This document shows, one piece after another, positions 11,628 through 26,339 of a DNA stretch of 64,000 bases. A model generated the notes under the pieces. The model was given only the letters and a program-made list of their open reading frames with translations. It did not search any database and was not told the DNA's origin. Each line of letters opens with the position of its first letter. The stretch's first letter is position 1. This DNA is from Podospora comata (taxonomy: Eukaryota > Ascomycota > Sordariomycetes > Sordariales > Podosporaceae), in contig CP071498.1 of assembly GCA_017354895.1 (NCBI GenBank), positions 744,001 through 808,000 of the forward strand, in the 5' to 3' direction. The position numbers were made by a program, and so were the translations under genes.

Positions 11628-12071
11628 TTAATATCGCACCTGCATAGGAATGCCCGTCGTAGCCATGACAGGCCGCGGGGTGTCGCTTGTCGTAATTTGG
11701 TTGATGTTGATTTGGCTCATTTGAGTCCGGGGGTCCAAGACCTTTTGCCGCAAGGTCCAGTACGATCCAGCGGTGGCATTCGGAACAGCCTCCATGATGA
11801 TGTATTGGAGCGTTCCCTGGAATGCTTTGGGGACGCAGACCTCGGTGGGCTGTCGCCAGGTTGCAAGAGCCCCGGTGGACTCCGCAGGCTCCATTGCTTC
11901 ACGGCCCTCGGCCTGTAGACGAAACATGGTTAGTCACATGTAAGAACCACCAAGGACAACTATCAAACTCACAAGACAAGAGCCGCAAGCGTGGCCATTC
12001 ATAAACACCCAATTGGGGCAGTTGTAGCTCAAGAAGTACTTGCATCGGTACTTGTTGAATCCGCCAGACAT
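11628..12071 (-). CDS. Small conserved cysteine protein
   Basis: Two exons, 12071-11973 and 11912-11628, are joined across a 60-nt intron (GTGAGT...CTACAG, phase 0) to give 127 residues. The N-terminus MSGGFNKYRCKYFLSYNC is followed by WVFMNGHACGSCLAEGRE. Cysteines at 10, 18, 29 and 32 form a C-x7-C-x10-C-x2-C pattern that could bind a metal. The second exon is a soluble tail without a known motif. I believe similar short proteins occur in other Sordariomycetes as uncharacterised proteins; the function is unknown. There is no signal peptide. The start is set by the only ATG giving the cysteine-rich exon, and a TATA-like TATAAA lies 112 bases upstream. Confidence 0.78.
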
Positions 12072-12182
12072 GGTGAAGGTGAGTTTTGGTGCGTAAGGTG
12101 TGGGTGCTGCTGATTTTGATCCACGAAGGGAGATCTAAGGTGCAATAACAATATGTGGACTGTCCGCTGACAGCCAAGCGAC

Positions 12183-12188
12183 TTTATA
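12183..12188 (-). promoter_or_regulatory. TATA-like box of the cysteine protein gene
   Basis: The minus strand reads TATAAA about 112 bases upstream of the ATG at 12071, a plausible core promoter element. It is a motif match only. Confidence 0.35.
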
Positions 12189-15100
12189 AGTAGAAAGCTC
12201 GAGGTGCTTTCTGGGGTGTGTAGCTGAGGAAGGAGATGCCGTGGCTTGTTTTAGGTCTCCGGGGTCGTCTGAACACCTGCAATCATGTGGATGGATAGAG
12301 GGAAAAAAAGAAAAATAGGCCCTCGAGGTTCACGGTAGATTTATATGTTGGATTGAACCATCTCGACGCGCTTTTGTCAACCTTTGACGTGAACAGGGCG
12401 CATGGTACGACAAAGTCGACCAGCAGGCCAAGTGATCGGAGAGGTGCCGGCGGTTGGAAAGCCGACGCGGGATTGACCAGGGGGCCGGGGGTTAGTTTGG
12501 TTCATCCGGGTTCGACTTCCATGTGGCGCCTTCTTCAATGTTTGATGAATACCACCTGACATACGTCTTTTTACGACGACTGCCATGTGTGCCCATGGTT
12601 CATCAAGGTTCCAGACACGCCATTTTGTTGATTGAGGGGTCCGGAGACACCACCCGGCGCCATTCTCCGTGCCTTGTCAACGATAATATCAGGCCCGCTA
12701 GCGACGCCAAGGCCGAGTCTGGATGTTTTGAAAACTGGAATTGCGGGGGAGCATCTCTGTCGTTGCGCTGTGGGCTCATGGCACGATACGAGCGAGCGAG
12801 ATAAATTTGGGAAAAGGCCGGGGGTGTTGAGGGTGCTGCTCCGGAGCTGCATCGGGCCCCGTCTCAACATCCTGCCTTGTGGGCGACGAATAGGGAGTGT
12901 TGGCGGGCAGAGGTGCTTCTTCAGTGTACCCCCACTAGCAGCACTGACTTGTCGTTCCCGTCTCCTTGTGCTACCCGAGCAGTGAGGTCCCTTTTCTCCT
13001 TGCGTTGTGTTGTGTGGTGTTGTGTCAGACGGGCCGGGTGGGTCGAGGCGGGAGCCAAGAAGGTGACACAAATTGGTCTTGACATGCCATTGTCAGTCTT
13101 TTTTTTTCGAGATCTGTATCTCTTCGACTGTTGCGGCTGAAAAAAGAAGCTTCTCCCGTCGGCAGAAGAAAAGAAGCAATGTGAATGTGGGTTCTGCCCG
13201 CCAGCGATCGCTGCCTGTTGAGAAATGGTGTCAGAAACAAGCAACAGGGCCAGTCCCGGTCTGTCAGTGGGGATCCACTGCAGGCTAGCGGCTCGCGGGT
13301 CAGTGGGGCTAACACAGTGTTCTCACTGTCTTCAGTGCTCGCTGCCTCGAAGAGATACCTTGTGCCATAATGCTACAAACCCCAAGTTTTCCCCGAAGTA
13401 TTACGCAGATTTCAGGACGCCCACAGAATCCAAGTTCGGCCATGATGCCATGCAGCCAGACGCTCTAGGCCATCAAGAGGGCGATTCTTTCCCAATATGT
13501 CGATCGACGAAGCAACAAGTTCTCCAACACAACAGGGTCGGCACTTTTCCTGCGAACATGCATCCAGCCTTGTTTCCTCTCCCATCAGACCGTGAGGTAG
13601 CGTTGGAAGCGGGTACTCCGTGCATCTTCACATGGGCCTTGCATGAGACTCCTCTCTATTCTTGACTTTGTGACTTCTCAGCTATCACTTCGAGAACAGA
13701 AACCCTCAATTCACCTCAGTTGCGACTCTTCCCCGGCCTATGCTGCGTTTGGTTATCACGGGGTCTTCAATCCTTGCGGCCTCGATGGAACCCACTGTCC
13801 GGGTGCTATAACCGGACTTGACCAGAACCATCGATTTGCCTTTGCTTTTCACCGCTTACATCATGAGATTTGCGCTGCTCTTGACCATGATATGATTATG
13901 GTACAACGACAGTTTCGCTCACTCACAGGTCCAGAAAGATTTCACAGCAGAGACCTCTCACAGACCATAATATCTGACTCAAATATACCCACTCTTCGAA
14001 GCGCCATCTCTAGAGACACGGAGTATCCAGGCGGGTATCAGCATATCACTTGCCCGCCTGGTCGTAACACCCACGGTAATACAGCTACGGGGAATCACCC
14101 CTTGGTCAATCTCCCTTCCTCCAGGCATACTTGACGCGTCCTTTACACCGCAGCAGCGTCATGAGCCTCAGAAATAGTGTCATTCGAGAATACGACACAA
14201 ACCAAGAAATTCGGCACCTATCATGCCTTTCCGGCTTCCCCACGGCAGCTGCCACGACACATGGCGCCAGCCTAGCAGAACATATCACACAAATACTACT
14301 ACACTCGACGGGCCATCCCGGGAGGTGTGTCACAGGCGGGCGCCGGGCGTTGAAGCCGCGTTATAATATAGGTAGGGATGGAGGTTCATGTTGCTTGTTG
14401 CCATCCTCGAGGACGGTTGGCCATGAGCATGACGAGTGTAGCTTTGCATTGATCACCTCTAGTTGACTGCAACCTCAGTATCAGCGGACGTCAACCCACC
14501 GAGAAGGAGAGAGACATCAAACACCAACTGAACATATCTCGGGGATAGACAACCCAACACAAGGAAAATTCACAGAGGGCCAGACGCTTGGGATCCTCCC
14601 CATGATGGCCCCATTCACCGGGTTCCAACTCATACATACCCACTACTGTCAGCTCGCATATACCCAAAGCTGATTGGACCGCCTCGGCAGCATTGTATTG
14701 ACATGGTAGCACGGCATTTGCATAGCAAGCCGCCAAAACGCCATCTTTCTCAGTCAGGTCTCGGGGAACAGAGCGCAAAATGCCCATGTCCCGGACCGGC
14801 CGCCGGCCGTCCATACCTCGGCAAGCCGCATGTGCTTTCCTTCCCTATCTACTGATTGAACCGAAGGTGTAGAGGTGATGGGTTTTGACGTTTCACTGCT
14901 TTAATATGCCTTTTGGACCCATGAAACCGGCGAGCAAAGCTGCTATCTATCGTAAAGAGAGGGATGGTAATGGTTGGGGGAAATGATACCCCTGCTTGTC
15001 GGGGGGGGTTGTCTTCCACACCTTTCATATCACGAGCGGATTTTGTGTTGTAGAATAGAGAGATTCTAGAAGAATTTGAGCAGCATCATTTTTTTTTTCT

Positions 15101-15763
15101 TTTCTTGACTGGAAGGAGAAGATTCCATGCGTGACATTCACAGCTTGATCAATCATTCTTGTTGTCCCTCTTCCCTATCACCACCATCACCATCACCACG
15201 CAAGCCAATACCATTTTTACACACATTCCTGCGTCATCTCACAAAAACGTCACCCAAAACTCTAAGCCCGTCCCCCAATTTACCCCTTATTCAACCATCC
15301 CGATAACACCCACTATCCTAACAAAGTATCCCTCTCCCTCGACATCTCCACAAAGCCATGATAAATCTTGGACGTCATCCAGTCCACACCCACACCCACA
15401 CCGGCCTTCTTCTCTCACACAGCTGACAACCCCCCCACCATTACTCCCCCGTCAAACTTACAAATCTTGCTCAAAGTCCCACAATCTCTACACCATTCCC
15501 CCCTCTAACCATCGCACACATCACGTATCTCACGATCCAGCAAGAAAGTAAACCCTTCCTGTTCACCTCATCTTCCACCCGCAAGCAAAAACTCGCCCCT
15601 CTATCTCACGCTTCCCCGTAAACACAACTAGGTAGTTACCCACATCAACACACGCCCAAAAATTGCACCATGTCCCAAATGATCAAATTGTCTATTTTAC
15701 CTTCCCCCCCACCCCCAACCCCCAACATGCTCAGATACATTAACACATCCCATACACACCAAA
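12189..15763. other. Intergenic region; C-rich 3' flank of PRP43
   Basis: No gene recognised. Several frames of 100-166 codons overlap on both strands without domain-like content. From about 15165 to 15760 the plus strand is very poor in G and rich in C, A and T. This is the 3' flank of the minus-strand PRP43 gene, so it is G-rich in the direction of PRP43 transcription. A 130-codon plus-strand frame here (15159-15551) is explained by that bias. Confidence 0.45.
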
Positions 15764-18907
<3,144 letters not shown>

Positions 18908-21387
18908 ATGTCGTATTCAGGAGCCCTCAACCCGGCCTCGGAGGACTACGAGTCCCGTCCTCATTACTACATTGGCCAGCACGACTCGGACCGGTGCGAG
19001 GTCCTCGACGACGACCAGTACAACCAGGTTCTTAACAGTGGAGTAAGATCCCTTGCGATTCCCGAGCGTAAACAAACACTAACACGGACTGTCTAGTTCA
19101 ACTTTGTCACTGCCCCAATCACCAACCAGCATTTCTTCCGGAGGGTTGTGGACCAGCACAAGGAATTTCTCAAGGAGAGGCAAGAATGGAACGACCGTCT
19201 GGCTCCGGCTCAAAGGACGAACCCGTCTCTGCCAGTACCCATCGTGCCTACACTGACAGATGAGGACACCTCGCTGTACCCAAGCCACCACATCGGCTCC
19301 TTCATCACCTATGCCAGCCCATGGATCGACCTTTGCTCCACAGACCCGTACATCTCGGGCGTCTCTCGCCAGGTCCTCAACATGGAGGTCGCCTATGCCA
19401 ACTTCTGCGGTGCCAGGACCATTGTGATCCCCGGGCCTAGGCAAGATGAGAGCGGCCGTGGTGTTGCTCAGTTTGCCCGTGCGATTCAGGAGGCGTTGCT
19501 TCAGGTGACAAGGGCTAACCTGATCATTCACCTGCCCATGTACCGCGAGCCCCTGTTGGAGGAGAAGTGCGAGACGCTCTCGGATATCTTTGACGGGAGC
19601 CGTATGGACGCTGACCCCAAGAAAGAGATTGACATCTTCACTTCATGGGACTCATGGCACACCATCCGCTCAGTATGCGAGTACTCGAGCAGATTATTCC
19701 TCGCCCTCCGCATTCCTCGCCGTGTGCCAGAAAAGAACCTCCAGGAGCGGTGGTTCTCGGAGCCATTGCACTTCTTGACCATCGGCCAGTCCGTCTTTCA
19801 GTCCAACCGAGCCGGCAGCCCAACCCTCACCAAGTACCACCAAGACCTCATCAACCGTTACATGCGTCTCAAGAACGCCCCCTGGATCATCCTGAATGAC
19901 GTCGGCCCCAACGCCGAAGACCTCGGCGCCGCCCGTGCCATCAAAGCGATCGAGTACCCCTCTCTCGCCGAAGCAAGCAAAGCCCTCCAGGAACGCAAAC
20001 CCAAATCGGGCCTGAACGAGTACGTCTCGTACATGAAGTACCTTGAGCGCCAACAACCCCCTTACACGGCCATGGAAACCCCAGCCTTGACTAGTTTCCA
20101 AGACTGGCTCCAGTCCCCCCTCCAGCCCCTCGCCGACAACCTCGAGTCAGCCACCTACGAGGTCTTCGAGGGCGACCCGGTCAAATACGACCAGTACGAA
20201 GCCGCCATCAAGGAAGCCATGGCCGAGTGGAAGATCCTCAAGAAGCCCTCGGCCCTCGGGACAGAGAGCGAGCCTTACAACCCAGAACTCGTCTGCGCTG
20301 TCGCCGGCGCCGGCCGTGGGCCTCTTGTTACTCGTGTCCTCCGCGCAGCACAGGCAACCAACACCAAGATCCAACTCTGGGCCGTGGAGAAGAACCAGAA
20401 CGCGTTTGTCTACCTCTTGAACAAGAACAAGCGGGAGTGGGACGGGCAGGTGACGCTCGTCAAGACAGACATGCGCGGCTGGGGCGGGCCGGTTCCCCGG
20501 GGGTCGTCTACGCCGTGCAAAGTTGACATACTGGTGACGGAGCTCCTTGGTTCGTTTGGAGACAATGAGCTGTCGCCTGAATGTCTGGATGGCATCCAGA
20601 ACCATCTCTTTCAACCGAGCGGGATGTCTATCCCTCACAGCTACACCGCCCACCTCTCCCCAATCTCCACCCCGAGGCTGTTTGCTGACATCGCCTCCCG
20701 CGAGTCAGACCCGCACGCGTTTGAGATCCCTTATGTTGTTAGGTTGTTTCAGCTGGATTTCAACGCGCAAAAGGTCCCTAATCACCCGAGGTTTCAGCAG
20801 GCGTGGGAGTTTGTTCATCCTGTTGGTGTCAACAGGGCGGATGAGTTTGCTGCTGAGTATGGGTTTGGGAGGAAGTATGTCACTCCCGGCGGGGGGGCGA
20901 TGTATGGGAGTAATGGGACGAACGAGCATAATGCCAGGTGCTGTCACTTGACGTTTGTTTGCCCTACGCGGGGTGTTACTCACGGGTTGGCGGGGTATTT
21001 TGAGTCGACGCTTTATGAGAGCCAGTTGGAGGGGGGGGGGGAGGGGAAAAGGGTGGAGATTAGTATCTTGCCTGATCAGATCGATAGGAAGAGTAAGGAT
21101 ATGATTAGTTGGTTTCCCATCTTTTTTCCGCTCAAGGTATGTAACATTCGCAAAAGGAGAATGGGAGGTGGGGGGAGGACGGTTTTGCTGACATGACGCA
21201 CGATTAGAAACCGCTGTACTTTCCTCAGGACGCCGAGTTGGAGGTTAGCATGTGGAGGCAGACGGACGACACAAAGGTTTGGTATGAGTGGCTGGTCGAG
21301 GTGTACGCCTGGGTTGGGCCGCAGACGAGGATCAAGGTGGGGGCGAGCGAGATGCATAGTAGTAAGAAGGTTGCTTGCTTGATGTAG
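18908..21387 (+). CDS. skb1: Protein arginine methyltransferase 5 (Skb1/Hsl7 type)
   Basis: Three exons, 18908-19042, 19097-21136 and 21208-21387, give 784 residues. PRMT5 makes symmetric dimethylarginine on Sm proteins, histones and other targets. The SAM-binding loop is AGAGRG (448-453). The double-E loop TELLGSFGDNELSPECLDG places glutamates at 527 and 536, the family spacing. The PRMT5-specific phenylalanine lies in YEVFEGDP at about 402. An N-terminal TIM-barrel region precedes the Rossmann domain, and a beta-barrel tail ends KVACLM. Introns are 54 and 71 nt, both phase 0. The protein is longer than the human enzyme, as usual in fungi. The gene is divergent from prp43 and convergent with the SmF gene, whose product belongs to the complex containing PRMT5 substrates. 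Confidence 0.95.
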
Positions 21388-21866
21388 TTGTGTTGAATAG
21401 TAGAGGGGGTATATGGTAGGCTAGGGAAAAGAAGGGGTGTTTTAAAAAGTCGGTTTTGAATTGCTACTTTGAGATATCTGACTCTTTGGTTTTGGCCCCA
21501 ATTGTGTCAGCAGAGAGAGAGAGAGGTATCGACAGACAGCGAAGAAACCTCTTACCATTTTTTATCTCTATCATGGAAGATTTTATGTAACGCCTTTTTC
21601 TTTTTCTTTTTTGCCGCCCTTCATCCCCCTTCTCCGACTTGCTCTTTGCGCCGCAGAATGTCCTCCTCCCCTTCTGTTGGGCCAGTCAAGTTATCGTGAT
21701 GACACTGGCGGCAATGTAGAAATGTTTTGCGCCGTCATCGTCTCGTTGATATTAACCCCCCATGTGAGATCCAGTCCCTCCCCAATCGCGACCTCGCGTC
21801 AATGTCCTATTGCGTTCTCTATCCATTCCACTCTCGATCTTAAAACTTCAGCCCCACGCCCGCCGC
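21388..21866. other. Convergent spacer PRMT5 / SmF
   Basis: The 479 bp hold the 3' ends of both genes. A short GA repeat (about 21510-21523) and T-rich runs near 21596-21615 are the only features seen. Confidence 0.4.
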
Positions 21867-22217
21867 TCACTCCTCCATCTTCGTATCCCCCCCTTTGTCC
21901 CCCCCCTCAGCACCCCTTACATAAAGCACATTATTACACCGGATCAGGACCTGGCCGAGGGTGCCCGTGAACTTTTGCTCAATGAACTCCTCCGTGTTGG
22001 CGAGCTGGATGTTCATGTAGGAGTCGATGCTCTGTTTTGTTTTGCCGTCGTCATATCGTCAGTGTACCGGTTGTTTCTCTTGCACTTTTGGGATAAAAAA
22101 ACATACGACTAATCTCCCCTTGTACTCTGTCTCGTTCCACTTTAGGCGGACGATCACGTCCTTGTTGACGAGGTCTTGGAGGAAGGGCCGGGGGTTGACG
22201 GGGACGAAGGAGGACAT
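21867..22217 (-). CDS. smf1: Small nuclear ribonucleoprotein F (SmF)
   Basis: Two exons, 22217-22107 and 22031-21867, encode 91 residues across a 75-nt intron (GTATGT, CTGAC, CAG; phase 0). SmF is one of seven proteins of the Sm ring on U1, U2, U4 and U5 snRNAs. The N-terminus is [16 protein letters not shown]. The Sm1 motif contains [17 protein letters not shown] plus SIDSYMN; Sm2 contains [13 protein letters not shown]. Length matches SmF in other eukaryotes. The tail is short and acidic (TKMEE) with no RG repeats, as expected because methylated Sm proteins are B, D1 and D3. The gene lies tail to tail with the PRMT5 gene. Confidence 0.95.
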
Positions 22218-22280
22218 TTTTGCTTTTTCTCCCCCGCTGAATGTATGGGGTGATAGATGTGTGGTGGGCGGGAACCGTTG

Positions 22281-22299
22281 TCGTCGTCGTCGTCGTCGT
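22281..22299. repeat. TCG triplet microsatellite
   Basis: About six TCG units lie in the 5' leader region of the SmF gene, followed by GATGATGGTGG-type triplets. Confidence 0.8.
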
Positions 22300-22666
22300 G
22301 GTGAATGATGATGGTGGTGGTGGATAGTCAATCGATAATTAGTTGATAACAGCGAATGCGACCAGCAAGCAAGTAAGCTTGGGGGAAATTTTGGCTTGGC
22401 ATTTTGCGCAACTGGCGCGGCGCGCAACCGCGTCGTTGGTTGGTTTGGGTAGATGGGCAGGTGGCTGGCGGGTGGCACGGGCTGGCATCACTCAACACAT
22501 TCTCTTACTCATCACAGATGTTCGTAAATGTAGTTTTTGAAACAAATAATCATAATAATAATACAAAATACAGCTCAGTATAAACATTCAGCAATTCAAG
22601 GAGTTTCATTAAACCACCCAACCCTCATCTCACACCGCCGTTGAAGAGCCTAATTCCCGTCCCAGT

Positions 22667-22700
22667 CATCCATCCATCCATCCATCCATTCATCCATCCA
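22667..22700. repeat. CATC tetranucleotide repeat
   Basis: Roughly eight CATC units, one of them changed to CATT, in the spacer between SmF and the membrane protein gene. Confidence 0.85.
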
Positions 22701-22974
22701 CCCCCTTTCAAAAAAACCAAAAAAGTCATGATATAACCTATCCAAAGTCCGTCTAACATAGCCCCAAATAATCCATCCATCCCCAATAATCACGCTGATG
22801 AAATACCCGCCCGTTTCCCAAGTAAAATCAAACATGAAAAGTCACCGTTCCCAAAGTCCAAATCCCAAGAATGATATAATATAGGAAACAGATCTTTCCC
22901 CCCCACTTCCTCACTCATGCTTTTTGATCTTGCTTGTTTACCCTCACCTCCCCAGGTAACCACCACCCTCCCAA

Positions 22975-24351
22975 TCACAACCACCCCAACGGACTCGCCG
23001 CCCCCCTCCCCAGCCTCGTATCCGTCAACCCGCCACTACTCCCCGTAGCCTGCGTGACCCCCGTCCACCCCGTCATCCCACTCTCCGGACTCGCCGCCCT
23101 TTCCCTCTCAACCGGCACCTCCGCCTCCAGCTCGGCCGGCGCCCTCGTCCCGATGGGAACTTGAATCCCCACCCCGTACATCACCCCGCTATCCCCCCTC
23201 CCATGGCTCCTTTTACTTTCATACGTCCTCACACTGCCCGGACTGTGCAGCAAGCTCTGGCTTCTCTTCCCGTACCCACCACCCAGCCTTGGGGAAGGCT
23301 CCTCCGATAGCTCGTACGGTGGCGGGATGGCACGGTAAGAAACCGATTTTTCTTTGGGAGGGACGGGGGGTGCTTCGGCGTGCTCGGGAATGGTGTTGTG
23401 GTGCATTCGGGAGGAGGATCGATGGGAGCGTTGGGAGCGGTAGGATGGGGTTGGGGCTGTGTGTTGACTGTTTGTGTCGTCGTAGAAGGTATGGTGGGGG
23501 TGGGAGCGGGTGCTGTAGCGTGAAGGAGCACCGCTTCCGGGTTGGGGAGGTTTTTGTTGGGGGGCGTATTGTTTCCTGCGACGGCGCATGTAGCACCAGA
23601 GACATAGCGAGGAAAAAATGATGAAAAACCCCAGGCCGCCGCCGACGGCGATGCCGATTATGGCCGTTGAGCTTAGGCCGGCGGACGAGGAGCTGGTGTT
23701 GTCTGGGGGGAGGAGGACGTTGGTTGCGGGGGGGATGGTTGCTGTTCGGGAGGGGCTGACGGCGTTCTAGATAGGGGGTTAGTATGTACACGGACGAAAA
23801 GGAGGAAGGGGGAGACATACGGAGAGATCAGAGGCTTGGAAGCGGATCTGAACTGCATAGGCTGATATCGCGCCTCCTCTGAGGGTGACGGTTGCAGTGC
23901 TGGCGATGGTGGAGTTTTTGATCACGATTGGCTTGAGTTCGCCGGCGCCGCCTTGCCAGACCGTGGTGCATCCTGATTCCGGCTTTGATTCGGTCGCGCA
24001 AGTGTATTCGACACCATAGCTGGACGTGCATGTTAGCGCTCAATTCTTCCGTGAGCGTGAGATATCAACATACTTTGGACAGCAGGCAATGGCGGTTTCC
24101 GTCACGGTGCTTGATGTGCGAACACTCGAGCATGCAGCTGTATACTCCTGCGGGCAGAACCCAGGCGAGTAGTATTTTGTCGGTTCTGGATCATAACCAC
24201 TCGGGAAACAGTCTTTATGTGTTGGGAATAGCGGCCCCTGAACATAACTCGACTCCTTATCCCCCTCAAAAACCTCGTAAAAGTTGGAAAGAACAGTCGC
24301 ACAACTCGACGGAGCCGAGAAGGTCGTGGTCAACGGACCGATGGCCGCCAT
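22975..24351 (-). CDS. Single-pass membrane protein, fungal-specific
   Basis: Three exons, 24351-24074, 24019-23821 and 23766-22975, give 422 residues; both introns are 54 nt. The N-terminal part (MAAIGPLTTTFSAPSSC) is a cysteine-containing ectodomain ending in a CCPNYGVEYTC-type motif and a beta-rich segment. A Ser/Pro linker leads to one transmembrane helix (STAIIGIAVGGGLGFFIIF) and a basic stop-transfer RRRRK. The cytoplasmic tail is long, low in complexity and rich in Pro, Ser and Arg. No cleavable signal peptide is visible, and an in-frame TAA upstream fixes the start. The layout resembles many uncharacterised surface proteins of Sordariomycetes. A role in wall sensing is possible but unproven. 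Confidence 0.8.
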
Positions 24352-26339
24352 CTTTGAGCCGCCCGCTCGTTGTTATCCGATATCAATTCGTCGTCAAACC
24401 ATCCAATGTCACAGCTGCTTGGCGTTGATGTTTCGTCCTCGACAAAAAGTTGCACAATTCCTTGGTGTTTGCCGTTTTAGAGTCTTGTCGTCTAAAGAGA
24501 TGAGATGACGAAAAGAAAGATAGACAGAAAATGCAGAAGAGAGAGAGGGAGAGAGGGAGAGAGAGGAGAGGAAAGATTAACGAGACCCAGGCCCAACGGC
24601 GCAATTTCCATTCCCAGAAGGGACTTGGGTGCAGCACCGCCGGGGGGTTTTCTGCACGCCGCTCTCGTGCTCACACGCTCGGCGATTGAACCCACCTTTT
24701 CCCCCTTCCCTCACCACCTCCTGGTGCGTTGGGGTCCGGAGGCGGCGAGGCGGCACCGTATTGATATCTCTGCAGACAAACGATGCTGCTGAGCTGTTGA
24801 ATCGAGTCTACTGCTGGCAAAAGAGCTCTCTACCTTTTTGACACGAAGCATTGAAGCAACCCTTGCGGTTCGGGCATCTCGGCCATCTTCTGGCTCCCTT
24901 TGGGATGCGATGGCGGCAAATTGACCAATGGAAACAGGTGTGGTTTTTCTAGCAAACTCAGCCCCCCTGTTTACCAACTGGTGCAAGTTTGTTCCTCTGT
25001 CAGGTCCGGTTTGTGTCTGAGCAAAAAAGAGTGACAGCAGCAGGTCCAGGTCTCTGGGAGACGGCACAGAACGTCGGGGATCGTGGCTGAATGCGACTTT
25101 ACTGGTGTTGCTGACCTCAGAGCCCACTTCGAGGGGGAGGTAGGTAGGTACCTGGCGTGTAAAAAAAGCGACGGGTCCAGAAAGCGGGGAGCCCGTGTTT
25201 CCCAGCGCATTTTCTCTCAGACTGTCCCCCTCATCTTTGCCGCGTTGCTACTTGACCAGCTGGACCTCCTGAGAGTTGATCACGTCGTGATTGTTTCCAG
25301 TAGAGAGACACGGGAGGATGATATTCAGACGTCGTAAAGCCGAGACCAATGCCTTTCGGTAGTTTTTCTTCAACAACAATGCATTTGTTCATGGAGAGTC
25401 CAAGACATGGACCCTGCACCACCGCCAGCCTTGCAGGGCCCCAACCGATGGCGACCAACGCGCTACCCGTCGATCCAAAGAAGCGTGTGGGGCCTCGCCT
25501 ATCCACGACGAACGACGACGTCCTTTCAGCTGGCTGTCTTTCTGTCAGTATGAGCTCATAGGAAACACTATCAATTGAAATATTCTTCATGATGCCGGAG
25601 AAACAACAACAACATCAAACTGACCGACACAGAGAAAGCTTCCATTTGTCCAGCGAGCAACATCACAGCTGACAGCTGACGAGTTGAGCTGGACGTCAGC
25701 ACACCAAACATGGATGGATTTGTTCCAGCGTTTCGATAATCGTCCAACCCGGCTAGACTCCCTTGGCGTTGCAATAGCGGATCACATCCCTGCAAGCACT
25801 TACGGCGATCCCTGCTGATTGGCCCCGCCCTCTTGTCAAATGTCGGTGCACGTGCCATCTGTTTATCACAATCTTCTTATCGGTCTTCACCAAGCTTTAT
25901 CAGTTCGAGGGGCACTTGACGGCAGCTTTGCTTTCCATGTCGTGCTTTCTGGGTAGATACCTACCTACCCCTCATCTTTCCCCCGCCGAAAGCAGGCCTG
26001 ACTCGTTGAGCACACCATGCACACCGGACAAAGAGGCCAGTGGGAGAGAGTCAGGCTGCTGGTGGAAAGCTCCGAGGAGAGCACTTGAGTTGGAGCTTTC
26101 CTTGTTTATTGCGTGCCGGACTCGGTGAGAGCTTCCACCAGGCTCGGAGAAGAAGAGAATTCTCAAAAGGAGTCTGTCTTTGGGCCCTTTGCCCCCCTTC
26201 TCTCTCACCTACTTCAGGATACTTGAATCAATCACTGTAGTACCTGTCCCCTAGAACCTTACTTCTGTCTCCTCTGCCTCTGCATGTGTTAACCACCACC
26301 GCCCAATTTATCCCTACACATCCTGATCGCCTCGACAGG
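24352..26339. other. Divergent intergenic region
   Basis: The 2.0 kb separate two divergent genes. It contains a GA-rich purine tract (24535-24575) and several GGTAGGTAGGTACC-like stretches near 25136-25150. No frame looks coding. Confidence 0.4.

Larger units (their letters stand above)
22218..22974. other. Spacer upstream of SmF, 3' flank of membrane gene
   Basis: No gene. It contains the SmF promoter with a TCG triplet run (22281-22299) and, further right, a CATC tetranucleotide repeat. Confidence 0.4.

Noticed and set aside
13225-14134. Two overlapping plus-strand frames of 146 and 163 codons
   Set aside because: No recognisable sequence, no introns that would join them, and equally long frames exist on the other strand.
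15159-15551. A 130-codon plus-strand frame rich in Thr, Pro and Ser
   Set aside because: The strand is nearly free of G, so stop codons are scarce; it lies in the 3' flank of PRP43.
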